Below are positions 1-10,801 of a stretch of 64,000 nucleotides of DNA, piece after piece (positions within the stretch are counted from its first letter, which is position 1; each line of letters begins with the position of its first letter). The notes under the pieces were generated by a model. It was not told the origin of the DNA. It did not search any database and saw nothing but the letters and a program-made list of their open reading frames with translations. Source of the stretch: Archegozetes longisetosus (Eukaryota; Arthropoda; Arachnida; Sarcoptiformes; Trhypochthoniidae); assembly GCA_018873245.2 (NCBI GenBank), contig JAEMBT020000005.1:2430001-2494000 (forward strand). The letters run 5' to 3'. The position numbers and the translations under genes were made by a program.

Positions 1-2971
1 GTTTTGAATTAAGCAAACAAAAAGAGCAAATATATATATATATATAATGTCTGACTATTTGCCTCAACTTTAACTAATCCTAATGTCATAAACTATTTAG
101 TAATCATAATAAACATAACACCTGATCCAATCATATTTAATGCATATCTAATGGACTTTAATGGACTTAAAAATAAGTGACGGATTCTCTATTAAATACC
201 AATTGCCACTTATAATCCCATTATTAGTCTATTAGTAAAACTTTTCACTCTCTAATATTATTCTTTAATATTCTTTAATAAATTGCTTCCATAAACTAAC
301 CAAAAAACAAATCGTTTTACCACTTGACTCACCCTTTCGTAGACGACACACTTCAATATCTATCGATTGTATTCGTCGTGATGAATATCTTCCTGTTGAA
401 AACAATGTGTGATTCTAGATAATCAAGTGTAGAGTCCCTTCGATTATGCCTCGGATGCGGGTTTGCCGGGTTTGCTGATGCAAAATAATAGTTTAATGGC
501 GTTCCAAAATCCTTCGCTGCTTCTTCTATGTTCAGCTTCTTCTATATCTAACTATTGGAAAACCTTACCACCAATTCTATGCCCTAACCTATTTCCATGA
601 CAACCAAATTGATCGCCAGAAAGATGACTGACAGCCAACAACATTCATCTGAATCGCTCTAAAAGACAAAACTTTCACATGTTTTCCATTTTAGCTGCTA
701 TAATAGTGTTGTCTGTCTTTTTCTAAACTTGTAGCCAACAGCTTGTCTATTATTAGTTTGTATTTTACCCAATCAATCGCATACACTATTCTCTATACTA
801 TTCTATACTATTCTATATTATTCTCTATGCTATTCTATGCCATTCTCTATACTATTCTCTATATTATTCTCTATACTATCCATACTACTGAACCTTCAGA
901 TGAATTATGTGATAATTTTAAGCAAACCTTTTATTAACATGATCTCGATCAAGAATAACGAGTAGTTATTTTTCAAATAGATTGACTAGTAATAGAAGAT
1001 AATCAGTTTTAGATACATGATTCATATTTGACATAACGCACAGCTCTATCCCTTTAATAGCTCTTCAATTAAATCGATGAGCGACAATAGCTCTAAAACA
1101 ATAAGATATCAAACTAACGCATCAATAATTCCCCTCATCAGCCCTACAATCTCTAAACAATACTAGTTTTATTATTATTACTTGTTTCGCTAAAACATAT
1201 GGCATTTCCTTCATTTCTTATTAATAACCGATCAGAAAAGGACGAACATCTCATTAATTTTCGTTTCAATATGACCGCAATATTTTTGTAGACCAGAATA
1301 TTTCTGTAAACTACTAAATTTTTCTTTCCATATAATCACAATTTTATTCCAAAAGCACTAATTTTTTGTCTGAATATAATTACAATCTTATTTAAAATAC
1401 ACTTCTATCGATGACTAATACTTTTAGTCGTTACAATCACTTCTAATGTCTAATATTTATGATTATGCTTCTGGAAAACTAATCATTTTCAATAAATATG
1501 ATAAAGAAATATCTACTATGTCAACAATTTATTGCCACGTAAACCATCTATTCCTAAAGAATCAGTTCAAACATATATTTCTTTATTTTTGAAGTTTTCG
1601 TTAAATTTTGATTTGAGATAATGTTCAATCTTTCGTTCAATCTTTATATGAGATAATACATGAGATGTATTGTTAAATCTTTATTCGAGATAATATATCA
1701 GATCTTTCGTTCATAAGCAAAGTGTTGCGACACTCTCACATACTTTGATTATACTTTGCAAGTGTTAAATCCTTATAAAAATGTAGACATTGGGTAGCAT
1801 TTGATTCAGTTTTATACTATTATAATATATAACTCTCTGTTAAGACATACTATTTTGTTCATTGATCTTTCCTCTAATCTATTGTAAAGAAGAATTTACT
1901 GCAGTTTTCTTTTCTTTTTACTTCACGTTCTCTCCCTATCGTATAATTCTCTTTCTTCATTCAATTTATCACTCATTCAGTCATAATTAAATTATGGGTT
2001 GTCTTGAGCTATACGCGTATAGCTATACCAAACTTTATTTTTGACTACTCTATATTTTTCTAAATAACTTCTAACACTTCTAACCTCTAACTTCTAACTT
2101 CTACCAGTACTACTGACACCTTCTCATGTGCCACTTTTTTATTAACTTTTCTATACATTTTCAAACTAACTTCATCTCAATATATGTATATATTCTTAAG
2201 CTGTACTCAATATTAGATATTCGTCTAGTCTAATGAAAGAAGAGAAAGCTCCTTAGCTTTTCCATTAGTGCTGAATTGGATGCAAAAGTTTGCATAAAAC
2301 AGTCGTTAAATTTCTTTACGTCAGTATTAAAGTTACATAATTTGACTCATTTATAGCGCTCTCTATTGACAACGATTTTGTTTCATATGACAGTCGAATG
2401 AAAATAAACGTTAACTATTAACCCTTTAAAGACAGATGTTCCCAATTGGTAACAATAATTCCTTATTAAAAGGTTATAAATAAAAACAAATCAAAAGTTA
2501 TTAATCTACTAATAGGTCACTGCAGTCCATACAATTTTAAAGTATAGGCAATGTTAAACTATAAACAAAATTGGTCTAATACCATAAAATAGGTCTATAT
2601 AAAGATAGCATGGGATAAACCTGTTTCTGAATATGCATCTCATGACTTGATAGTCACTTTATTTTTAGCTATTATTTATTTAGTTCATTTTGAATATTTA
2701 GCATTTAATTTTTTTAAAACAAAACAATTTTGTTTATGTACAGGTTTTCGAGAAAAAATTTTCAAACCCGACTCAAACTCGTACGGGTTTGGGTTCTTAA
2801 TGGGTTTAGGGTTTCATGCTCGACCTCTAGTTCATAACTGTAGGATAACTTAACGAAAGATCAGTAAAACTCGTTATTCTTTTGGCATTGTCAAATGGGG
2901 TAAGTTAAGATCCCCTTTATGGGACATTATTTGATAATAGCAGCTACATATCAGAGATTGAGTTAAGTATC
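1..2971. other. AT-rich non-coding region
   Basis: I see no supportable gene here. The short open frames lack domain character; the one at 743-937 only reads through the tandem repeat at about 786-890. A (TA)8 run lies at 31-46. A short imperfect repeat of the type CTTCTAAC lies near 2067-2104. A G-rich GGGTTT-type stretch lies near 2785-2815. Confidence 0.6.
786..890. repeat. Minisatellite with CTATTCTATA-type unit
   Basis: About ten imperfect copies of a 10-11 base unit (ACTATTCTCT / ACTATTCTAT) follow one another. The repeat creates an artificial open frame rich in I, L, Y and T. Confidence 0.85.
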
Positions 2972-3336
2972 CAGACTATCATATTACGAACCCAAGTCTG
3001 TTGGCGTAGTGGTCAAAACACTGACAGAGCAACCCTTGGGGAGCGGGTTCGAATCCCACCCCACTGTGGCGTACTGCTTCCTTCTACCCAGGTAATACTG
3101 GGCCGGGAGGGAAGAGAAGGCTCAGAGGAATCTTCGACGACCGCGGTCCCAAACCGAGGGACGTAACTCGGTAAGTCTGGTCTCTGAGACCACTAGACGA
3201 CAGACTCGAAGGGTTCAGGCGTGTCCTCCTAAAACTGTGACACTATCCTCGCTGCGATACCACTGAGTAAAAGCGGCGACCCCTGGCCTTAGTTGTGGGC
3301 TGTGCAGGGAGAAACAACAACAGACTATCATATTAC
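2972..3336 (+). mobile_element. tRNA-derived SINE with perfect target-site duplication
   Basis: The insert at 2988-3320 (333 bp) is clearly richer in G and C than its surroundings. It is flanked by a perfect 16-bp direct repeat, CAGACTATCATATTAC, at 2972-2987 and 3321-3336. Its head resembles a tRNA: a pol III A box TGGCGTAGTGG at 3002-3012 and a B box GGTTCGAATCC at 3046-3056, with normal tRNA spacing. A roughly 250-bp body follows, ending in a short AAC-rich tail (GAAACAACAA). The long TSD indicates target-primed reverse transcription by a LINE partner. There is no ORF. The intact TSD suggests a fairly recent insertion. I cannot assign the tRNA isotype or the SINE family. Confidence 0.9.
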
Positions 3337-4200
3337 AGAGATTACAAAAGTAGTAAAATGTTTATGAAATATTATGACGTATTAGAGTAAAATAAAATAT
3401 ACTGGATGATGTGGTTGCTCGTAATTTAAACACTTTTAATTATTTAATACGCTAGTAAAATATTAAATTCATGCTCATGTTTGTACTGAACACCTTGAAA
3501 ATACAACAGTAACCGTGGAATGTTTGATAGAATTATAGCCATTGCTCGAATACTATGACCCTAAGGATTATCGAGCATCTCGCCAATATCGCCTCTCTGA
3601 AGAACCACCGTAGGAATATCGATTTGAATAGTATTAAATTTCAAATAATGCTAGCGCTCGTAATTTGTATTCCAGGCCTACAAAGGTAAGAGCAACAATG
3701 CAAGATTGGAGCGGATGATGATAGTGGCCATTCATAAAAGTCGGCTGTTGAGTTACAGAACTTGAGAGGGAAATACAAATGTCAGTTTTGAAATTTATCT
3801 TGATTTCTGAGTCAAGTAATACTCCCAGCGATAAAGCGACTATGGATTCATGTAAGGTTTATAAGGAAGTTATAGATGAAATAATCTGAATGGTTCCGCC
3901 ACTGGCATTGGACACCTCCTACTGAGGTGGGCGGTGGTCAACCAGACTGGGGAGAATATATTCACTAATCATTTGTTCAAATTTTAATTCCATTAAATAT
4001 CTTTAAAGATATGATAATCCGAATTCTTAACTCAACCCTGATACTAAACAATAATAGGTGTGAAATTGTACAGGGTTGTTCATAACCTTTTGCCGGTAGG
4101 TTAAGGAATAAACGGCTGTAGATAGAAATGTTGCGAAAACATTATTTGAAAAAACATAAAAAATTGAATTGATTGATACATTTAAAAAATTAGTACGGCC
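3337..4200. other. Intergenic region with a possible eroded coding stretch
   Basis: Most of this is AT-rich and featureless. Around 3535-3960 the base composition is more balanced. The plus strand gives a short coding-like run at 3540-3609 (LLEYYDPKDYRASRQYRLSE) before a stop, and later fragments in shifted frames. I do not recognise the protein. It may be an eroded pseudogene or chance. Confidence 0.3.
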
Positions 4201-4235
4201 AACATTCGCATCTCGTAAGTAATGTATATATGGCG

Positions 4236-4930
4236 AAGCTGAGACAGTACGAACTCGTACATTTCGTACCTTCTAAAATTTATAACATAGCCTATTTTTA
4301 TCAAATAAATAATCGATAAAGCCTAAAAATCAATCAAAAATACTAGGACAGTACGGTTTCGTATTTCTCATACCCTCTGAAATTCATGAAAAAAGCAGAA
4401 TTTCCATGAAATAAAATGAAAAAATTCATAAAATTAACGTAAATATTCACAAAAATAGCCAATATAAACCCAAAAAATCAATGGAAAATGCTAGGACAGT
4501 ACGAATTCTTACTTTGAAAAGTCATTAAAAAGTGAAGTTTTCGTATCGTTTAATATTGAATTTAAGCTAAAATCTTGAGAAAATCAGCTAATACCATTAT
4601 ATTTTTCTAATGCTATTCTGGGACAGTACGACCTCATACTTTTCGTACCCTCTAAAACTCTTTAAAAATCGCAAATTTCCATCAAATACAACAGAATAGT
4701 TCACAAAAATAGCCAATATAAACCTAGAAATAAATGGAAAATACTGGGACAGTACGACTCATACCTCATTCAACAATCTAAAATCGAACTTTTCGTATCG
4801 TTTTATGTGTAATTTAAGCTAAAATACTGCAGAAAATCGCCTAAACCTATCATAATTTACTATTACGACTCTGGGACAGTACAAGTTCGGACTTTTCATA
4901 CTTAACCTAACCTACGTGTTTTTCAATCCA
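4236..4930. repeat. Diverged tandem array with GGGACAGTACGA box and 252-bp dimeric period
   Basis: Six copies of a (G)GGACAGTACG box have their GACAG starting at 4243, 4347, 4495, 4622, 4748 and 4875. The spacings are 104, 148, 127, 126 and 127, so the first two sum to 252, twice the later period. Two monomer types are visible. Type A (after 4243, 4347 and 4622) carries TTTCGTACC..CTAAAA, and the last two copies also AAAATAGCCAATATAAACC. Type B (after 4495 and 4748) carries TTTCGTATCGTTT..AATTTAAGCTAAAAT. The order is A-A-B-A-B. No protein is encoded. This is a satellite-like or element-internal array of unknown origin. Confidence 0.8.
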
Positions 4931-5239
4931 ACATCATCCTGAGCTACATGTTTTCGGTTTTTTCAACATCAACTTAACCTATGCATTGTCGAGGTGTTTT
5001 TTAACCTGATCTATGTATTTTTCACATCAATCTTGTTTACATAAACTCGTACTTTTAGGTAACCTTGACTGAAAGTCTGCGGAACTTTGTGTAGCCTTTG
5101 CTTTTTATTTTTAATATGCAGTTTGTTGTTTGAATTCACGAAGTTTATGAGTCCTCTGGACAAATTTGTTATAACTTTCAATTCTAGAAAAATGAATTTT
5201 TATCTGTAAATGTTTTGGTAAGTAGCATTTAAAAATAGT

Positions 5240-5766
5240 CTTTTCACAATTGTAAGTAATTTTACGAAAATATGTTTTTTAATTTAAATCCTAATTTAAT
5301 TTTGTTCAAATTATGATAAGGATAGCGATAATTTAGAATAATCAATCTTAATGAACAAATGTTAATTTTTTTATATTAGATAGTAGCTTAAAAAATACTT
5401 ATAAAAATTTTTATCGTTTTGTTTTTTGTTTTATTAGTTTTCTCATAAGAAATATTTCAAAGTCAACAAATGTTTGATAGATTAAAGTATAAAAAATGTC
5501 AATCTTGTTTATAAAGTAATGTGATTTTAGAATCGTTTATTTTAATATTTTTAAAAATTCATAATTTCTAAATAATGAAAACACTTTTGTTATTTTTCTT
5601 TTTTGCTGTTTGTTATTCCTCAGATATAAATTTAGAAGAATTTAAAAAAGAAATTTTAATGCTTGTTGACGCTCATGATAAATTACTGAAATATTATCAA
5701 CTTGATGATACTGTCACATTTATTTCTGTGACGAGGGATCATCTATATACGAAAGACCCGATCTAA
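5240..5766 (+). pseudogene. Truncated secreted-protein locus related to the C-type-lectin remnant at 10 kb
   Basis: An open frame at 5575-5766 starts with a strong signal peptide (MKTLLLFFFFAVCYSS), followed by a charged helical stretch, and stops after 63 codons. The start and about 300 bases upstream resemble 9841-10130 base for base in many places (TTTTGTTTTATTA, CTCATA(A/G)GAAATATTTCAA, TAAAGTATA, TCTAAATAATGA), so the two loci are duplicates. The reading frame ends in the hairpin at 5747-5791, which suggests that an insertion cut it short. The other copy goes on to a lectin domain and this one does not. It could instead be the first exon of a small live gene. I see no convincing downstream exon. 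Confidence 0.5.
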
Positions 5767-5817
5767 ATGTTTTATGTAGAGTCTTTCGTATGTGTGTGTG
5801 TGTGTGTGTGTGTGTGT
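5747..5817. repeat. 11-bp hairpin followed by (TG)13 microsatellite
   Basis: ATACGAAAGAC at 5747-5757 is exactly complementary to GTCTTTCGTAT at 5781-5791. A pure TG run follows at 5791-5816. The pair truncates the signal-peptide reading frame and may mark the edge of a small element. Confidence 0.7.
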
Positions 5818-7700
5818 CCAAGTTGTACGAATTGGAATCGGGGGGCCTCAATGTAAGATCCCAATCCGTTGTTACCTATAATTCTATCAGAGAGTCTAGT
5901 AGGACTCGATAGAATGTGCTTTAGTAGAGAATTAAGTTATAACTTACTTTTAATATAAACCTTTTATTAATACAAATATATAATGATACAATAGTAGTTA
6001 TTCACTATTACTTTTCTTACATACCATACAGTACAAAGTAAGAAATAAGATTGTTCTTAATAAGAAATCATCTCTGCTTTTATACTCTTTTGATGTCCTA
6101 AACTTACTATATTTAGCTCAATGGAAAAAATTATTTTTACATCAAAATACTTGCAATTTAGGTAAACAATACATAGTCAATTGAAAATTTACCTGTACTG
6201 TAACTAAAAACTTAGGACACCTAAAAGATGTAACCACTATTTTTACTTTAAGATACATTTAACTTATTATTATCATATCAAAAATAGATTAATATTTTAC
6301 TCTTAAAACGAAGAAAACAAACTAAATAAACAAAAACTAAATAATATTTTTCTATTTCACAATACGTTGATACACATAGTTTATTGATTTTTAATAATTT
6401 TATTTGATTAGGTTAAAGATACTAGTCGTAATTTCACACGAATATGTTTAAAACTGTTACACAAAGACATAACACTAAAGCAAAAATGCTCTTCTTTATA
6501 CGCAACTAATCGTGCTAATATATAATGTTAAACGAAAAAACAACAAATTCACACTGACAAATGCAAAAGTGCAAGTGCAAGTTTTCTGTTCATTGTTGTT
6601 TTGACCGATGTGTCATGTGAAAGATACAATATTAATTCATTTTTTTAAGAAAGTGTGATTGTTAAAAGTAGTTAAATTATTTTATGAATAATGAATGAAG
6701 TTTATCACTAAATTAAAGTTGAAAACTTGAAAAAAACTTGGAGAAACGACTAAAGTTTTAATAAAGTTAAATGAATTTAGAAATTCTCGGACTCAAAAAG
6801 GAGTTAAACAAATGCGTTATGAACAACTTAATTTTCTTAATAAAAATAAAATTTCACGTAATACTGGTCAAATATATCAGCATGTCAAAAGGTCAAAAGA
6901 AAGTTATTTATGAAAATAATTTCAACGCTATATATAATTGTTGCTGTAAGATGCCCTCCTTTTTTATCTGAGCTCCTCAATTAATTATTTTGTTGCTATT
7001 GGGTTATGATATAAAACCTTGGAAATAAAACATAATAGAATACCATTTTGTAGATCTGTGATTAAAGTACGATTAATTAAATTACTCGTGAAAACATTTC
7101 ACAAGAAAAAAATTTTTAATTTTTTTTGAAAAAGCCGTTCTATAACAAAGTCATACTAATCTATGATTTATTAACAATTAATCTAAATGGCAAATATTTT
7201 TAAGATATTGATATAGTATTGAATTGTTTGAATGTTAATAAGCAGCCGTTCTGAATGATTTAAATTTTGACTGAAGTTTTATAAAACTTTTATTTTTATT
7301 GAATTCGAATATGAATTGAATGAATAAAAAAATGACGATTTGTTATATCCTGAAAAGTGTCTTATCTTTATCTCAACTCAAAAAATAAAATATATAAAAA
7401 CAAAAGGCGTGAAATTTTGAGTCAAGATCTGTGACCATTAGTATCACGTGATAATAGGATTATAGTTGTGGACTGAATGTCCAGTAAACAAAAAGATTAA
7501 AACTTTGAGAGAAATCACTTGATTTCTAAGAATAATTAAAAATTGAAGTTCAATAACTTCAACGACTTTACACATTTTTGTGAAACAAAAATTTATAAGA
7601 CAATTTCGTTATTCACTCTCTGTGAAAATCACATACAAATCACCTTCAAAACACCTGCAAATCACCTGCATACGTATTTCATTTGACACACGAAGTTTTT
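5818..7700. other. AT-rich intergenic region
   Basis: No gene is supported. A short inverted pair (TTCTATC / GATAGAA) lies near 5881-5914, just after the TG repeat. The open frame at 6771-6971 has no domain character. Confidence 0.5.
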
Positions 7701-7703
7701 AGA

Positions 7704-7710
7704 TATAAAA
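7704..7710 (+). promoter_or_regulatory. TATA box of the bicupin gene
   Basis: TATAAAA lies 46 bases before the first ATG (7756), a plausible core promoter position for a short 5' leader. The match is by sequence only. Confidence 0.4.
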
Positions 7711-7755
7711 GAAAGTGAAAATTATCAACTTTTATTAACTCAAAATAATTAATCA

Positions 7756-9141
7756 ATGGTTAATTTAAAACAGACAAATAAAATGCTCAAAGTATTCTTG
7801 ATTGGATTTTTGTGCGTTGTACTAACTAATCCAACATCAATAAATAGCCTAGGTATGTTTCATTATCATCAAAATTAAAATATAAAATTATGCAGTATGA
7901 TCATATGATCAATTTGATATAATTTTAAAAGCTATCGTGTAAATTTAAGTAAATATAAAAAAGCTTTCAAAAATGATATATATTTTTGATCAATAACTAC
8001 AATTTATAAATATTAAATGCACTATTCTAAAATATTTGTATATTGTATCTGTATAGAAGATTCATCTGCTGGTGAAGATGTAATAAGTTCGATATTGGGC
8101 AATAAAGCTATAAAACAACAAAGTACTGATAATGGGTCTAATCAACCTTTTAAATTTTCATATGACGATACAAATGTAAAAGTAAAAGATGGAGGATGGG
8201 CTAGACAAATAACAAATAAGCAATTATCTAGATCTGTTGAAATAGCTGGAGTTAATATGAAATTATTTAAAGGCGCCTATAGAGAGTTGCATTGGCATAA
8301 GGAAGCAGAGTGGTCTTATATTTTAGATGGAAAATGTAAAACAACTGTATTTGATCCTCAAGGTAATATCTCAGTTAATTATCTGGCTAAAGGAGATATA
8401 TGGTTTTTTCCTAGTGGTTTTCCACATTCAATACAAGGAATAGCAGATAATGGTTGTGAGTTTTTATTAATATTTGATAGCGGAGATTTCTCAGAAGATT
8501 CTACTTTCTTACTTACTGATTGGTTAGTTCATACTCCAAGAAATATATTATCTAAAAATTTTAATGGCGCCGATGTATCATTTGTCAAAAGTTTCCCAAC
8601 CACAGGAAAATTTATTTTTCCTGGAAAAATAACTGACGATAAAGACTTTCCAACTAATAATAGTTATGTTTATAACCTTACATTACAACCACCTAAAATA
8701 TTTTCCGGTGGTGAGGTTAAAATTGTAGATGTTAATAACTTTCCAATATCTACTACAATAAGTATTGCACATGTTATTATAAAGAAAAATTCAATTAGAG
8801 AATTACATTGGCATCCAAATGTTGATGAATGGACAATTTTTATTAAAGGAACTTCTATGATGACGATATTTGAAGCAGAAGGTATTGCACGTACTAATAT
8901 ATACACTCCTGGATCTGTAGCTGTCGTTCCAAAAGATATGGGACACTACATAGAAAATATTGGTGATGAGGAAGTTGAATTTTTAGAAATATTTAGATCG
9001 CCTTATTATAGCGAATTCTCACTAGATCAATGGTTAGCAAACCTTCCTAAACAAATGGTTATTGATCATCTAAATTTAAATAATACAAATTTTCTAAATT
9101 CATTAAACAAAAACAAAATTCCGCTCAAAAAAGAATTATGA
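7756..9141 (+). CDS. Secreted bicupin, oxalate decarboxylase-like, probably laterally acquired
   Basis: Two exons (7756-7852 and 8057-9141) are joined in phase by a GT-AG intron and encode about 393 aa. Exon 1 encodes a signal peptide. The second Met at 7783 (MLKVFLIGFLCVVLT) gives the better signal start. Two cupin domains follow. Each has a complete manganese site: HWHKEAEW with a later FPHSI in cupin 1, and HWHPNVDEW with a later MGHYIEN in cupin 2. The lid over site 1 reads FSEDST, matching the SENST lid of bacterial OxdC and keeping the catalytic glutamate. This fits a decarboxylase (oxalate to formate plus CO2) rather than an oxidase. Such bicupins are known mainly from bacteria and fungi, so their presence here suggests transfer; the intron and host-type signal peptide show domestication. 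The product is probably secreted. AATAAA lies at 9294-9299. There are no frameshifts. Substrate is inferred. Confidence 0.92.
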
Positions 9142-9840
9142 AATATTAATAGTCACTTTGTATAGCGATGGCTCTTACATGATTTATCGAAGTATCGGAT
9201 TATTTAAAGTTTTTGATTGTAAAAAAATTATTTTAGAAAATTTAAAACATAACTGAGTAATTGGTTATGACTTTGTATAGAAACACCAAGTGAAATAAAT
9301 GCTTTATTCCAGAATCTAGATGATTTTTTATTTAAGACATATTTTACAGTATCAGCAATTTCAGACTGATCGTGAATAGACTCTACGAACGAGGTGAAAA
9401 AGACGCTTTTAATGTCTAATACCAATTCTATATAGGTTATAGCTCCTTATAAGAGACCTGTATGCTTCAAGTATTGTTGAAAACTTCAACCATCATATTT
9501 TAAAATATAATTCTACCCAAAATCCACAATTTCCTTCTTAAAAAGCTGTATTGCTTCTGTAAATAATTGAAGTAATATAGGAAATGGGGAAGCAAATTTT
9601 CCAAAAATAGTCGAGTCGTCGAGTCCAGCATTTCTCATTTTTAATTCAAAATTCAGCTCTCTTTCGAAAAATTGTCTTTTCGATCGATAAATAGAATTGC
9701 AAATTTGAGTTTTTGCACTTGTTTTTCTGCTCGAAATTCAACAATTTATTGAAAAATTCTCTCTATTGGTAATAAAAACACTGCAAATAAAAATTATAAG
9801 GGAAAAACAACGTTTTTTAAAATCCTGTTTGTTGTCTTCA
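9142..9840. other. AT-rich spacer downstream of the bicupin
   Basis: It contains a likely poly(A) signal for the bicupin (9294-9299) and no supported gene. Confidence 0.5.
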
Positions 9841-10068
9841 AGTTATGATAAGAAAGGGATAAATATAAAATAATCAAATATAATAAACAAATGAAAATTT
9901 TTATACAAGTGAGGTAGTTTATTTTTGTTTTATTAATTTTCTCATAGGAAATATTTCAATGTTCACAAATTTTGATAAATTAAAGTATATAAAATTTCAA
10001 TAATGAATTATAAAATAATATTGAAATTTTAGATTCACTTATTTTGAAAAGCTCGTAAATTCTAAATA

Positions 10069-10801
10069 ATGAGAATACTTTTGTTATTTTTTATTGTTTG
10101 TTATTCTTCATATGACAAAATTTAGAATTTGAAAAAAATGAAAGAATTTTGTAAGTTTTTTATAATTGTTAATATTTTTTCATTCATAGTTAAATCAGAA
10201 ATAAACAATAAAACAGAATATCTTTTACAAGTTATCAAAAACGATCAAGCTATTTTGACAAAGAATTGAATAAAAAATTGAAAAAAGTTGTAAGCTTCAT
10301 TATATTTTTAAATGTTATTAGAAATCAAAAATGATAAAAAAGATTCTAATTCAACAATATATGGTGATTAGATAGCTTAAAAAGAAGAAAATGCATTAAG
10401 ACTTTTATTGATAAAGATTTGCAAACATATGACAATGCAAAACAGATTTGCTTGTCTCATAAGGTTGATGACCCCTCATTAATTCAAATAAATTCATTAG
10501 AAGAACAACGATTCATTAAGAAAATGTTGTTTGATGAAAATAAAATTGTTGAATTTGTTTGGTTGGGAGCAAAACTTGATACAAATACTCACAAGTTTCA
10601 TTGGGAAGGTAAAACAACCAATTATAAACTATGAAAACTGGGTTCAACTTAAAAACAATACTGATTATGAATGTGTTGAGATGATCCCAGACGGAAATGA
10701 TAAAAGAAAATGGATTAATGTCATGTAAAAATAAAAACTTTGTTGTTTGCCAGAAAATGCAAGGATGGAGTTTGGCAAGATTAGAATATGAAACAGGATA
10801 A
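10069..10801 (+). pseudogene. C-type lectin pseudogene
   Basis: Three exon-like parts remain. A signal-peptide start at 10069 (MRILLLFFIVCYSS) soon hits a stop. A helical part at about 10190-10289 sits behind an acceptor and has an internal stop. A C-type-lectin domain lies at about 10377-10801. In the domain I see CIKTF, AKQIC, a WLG-type core, a Trp before the Ca-site region, and then WINV-C and FVVC, which are the expected conserved Cys and Trp positions. The frame shifts near 10627 and again near 10725, so no intact protein can be made. About 230 bases upstream of the start match the locus at 5.2-5.6 kb. A Ty3/Gypsy fragment begins immediately downstream and may have contributed to the break. 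Confidence 0.75.

Noticed and set aside
743..937. Small hydrophobic ORF
   Set aside because: It is only the read-through of a 10-bp minisatellite.
2990..3070. A functional tRNA gene
   Set aside because: A and B boxes are tRNA-like, but the segment is the head of a 333-bp insert with its own target duplication and a long non-tRNA body.
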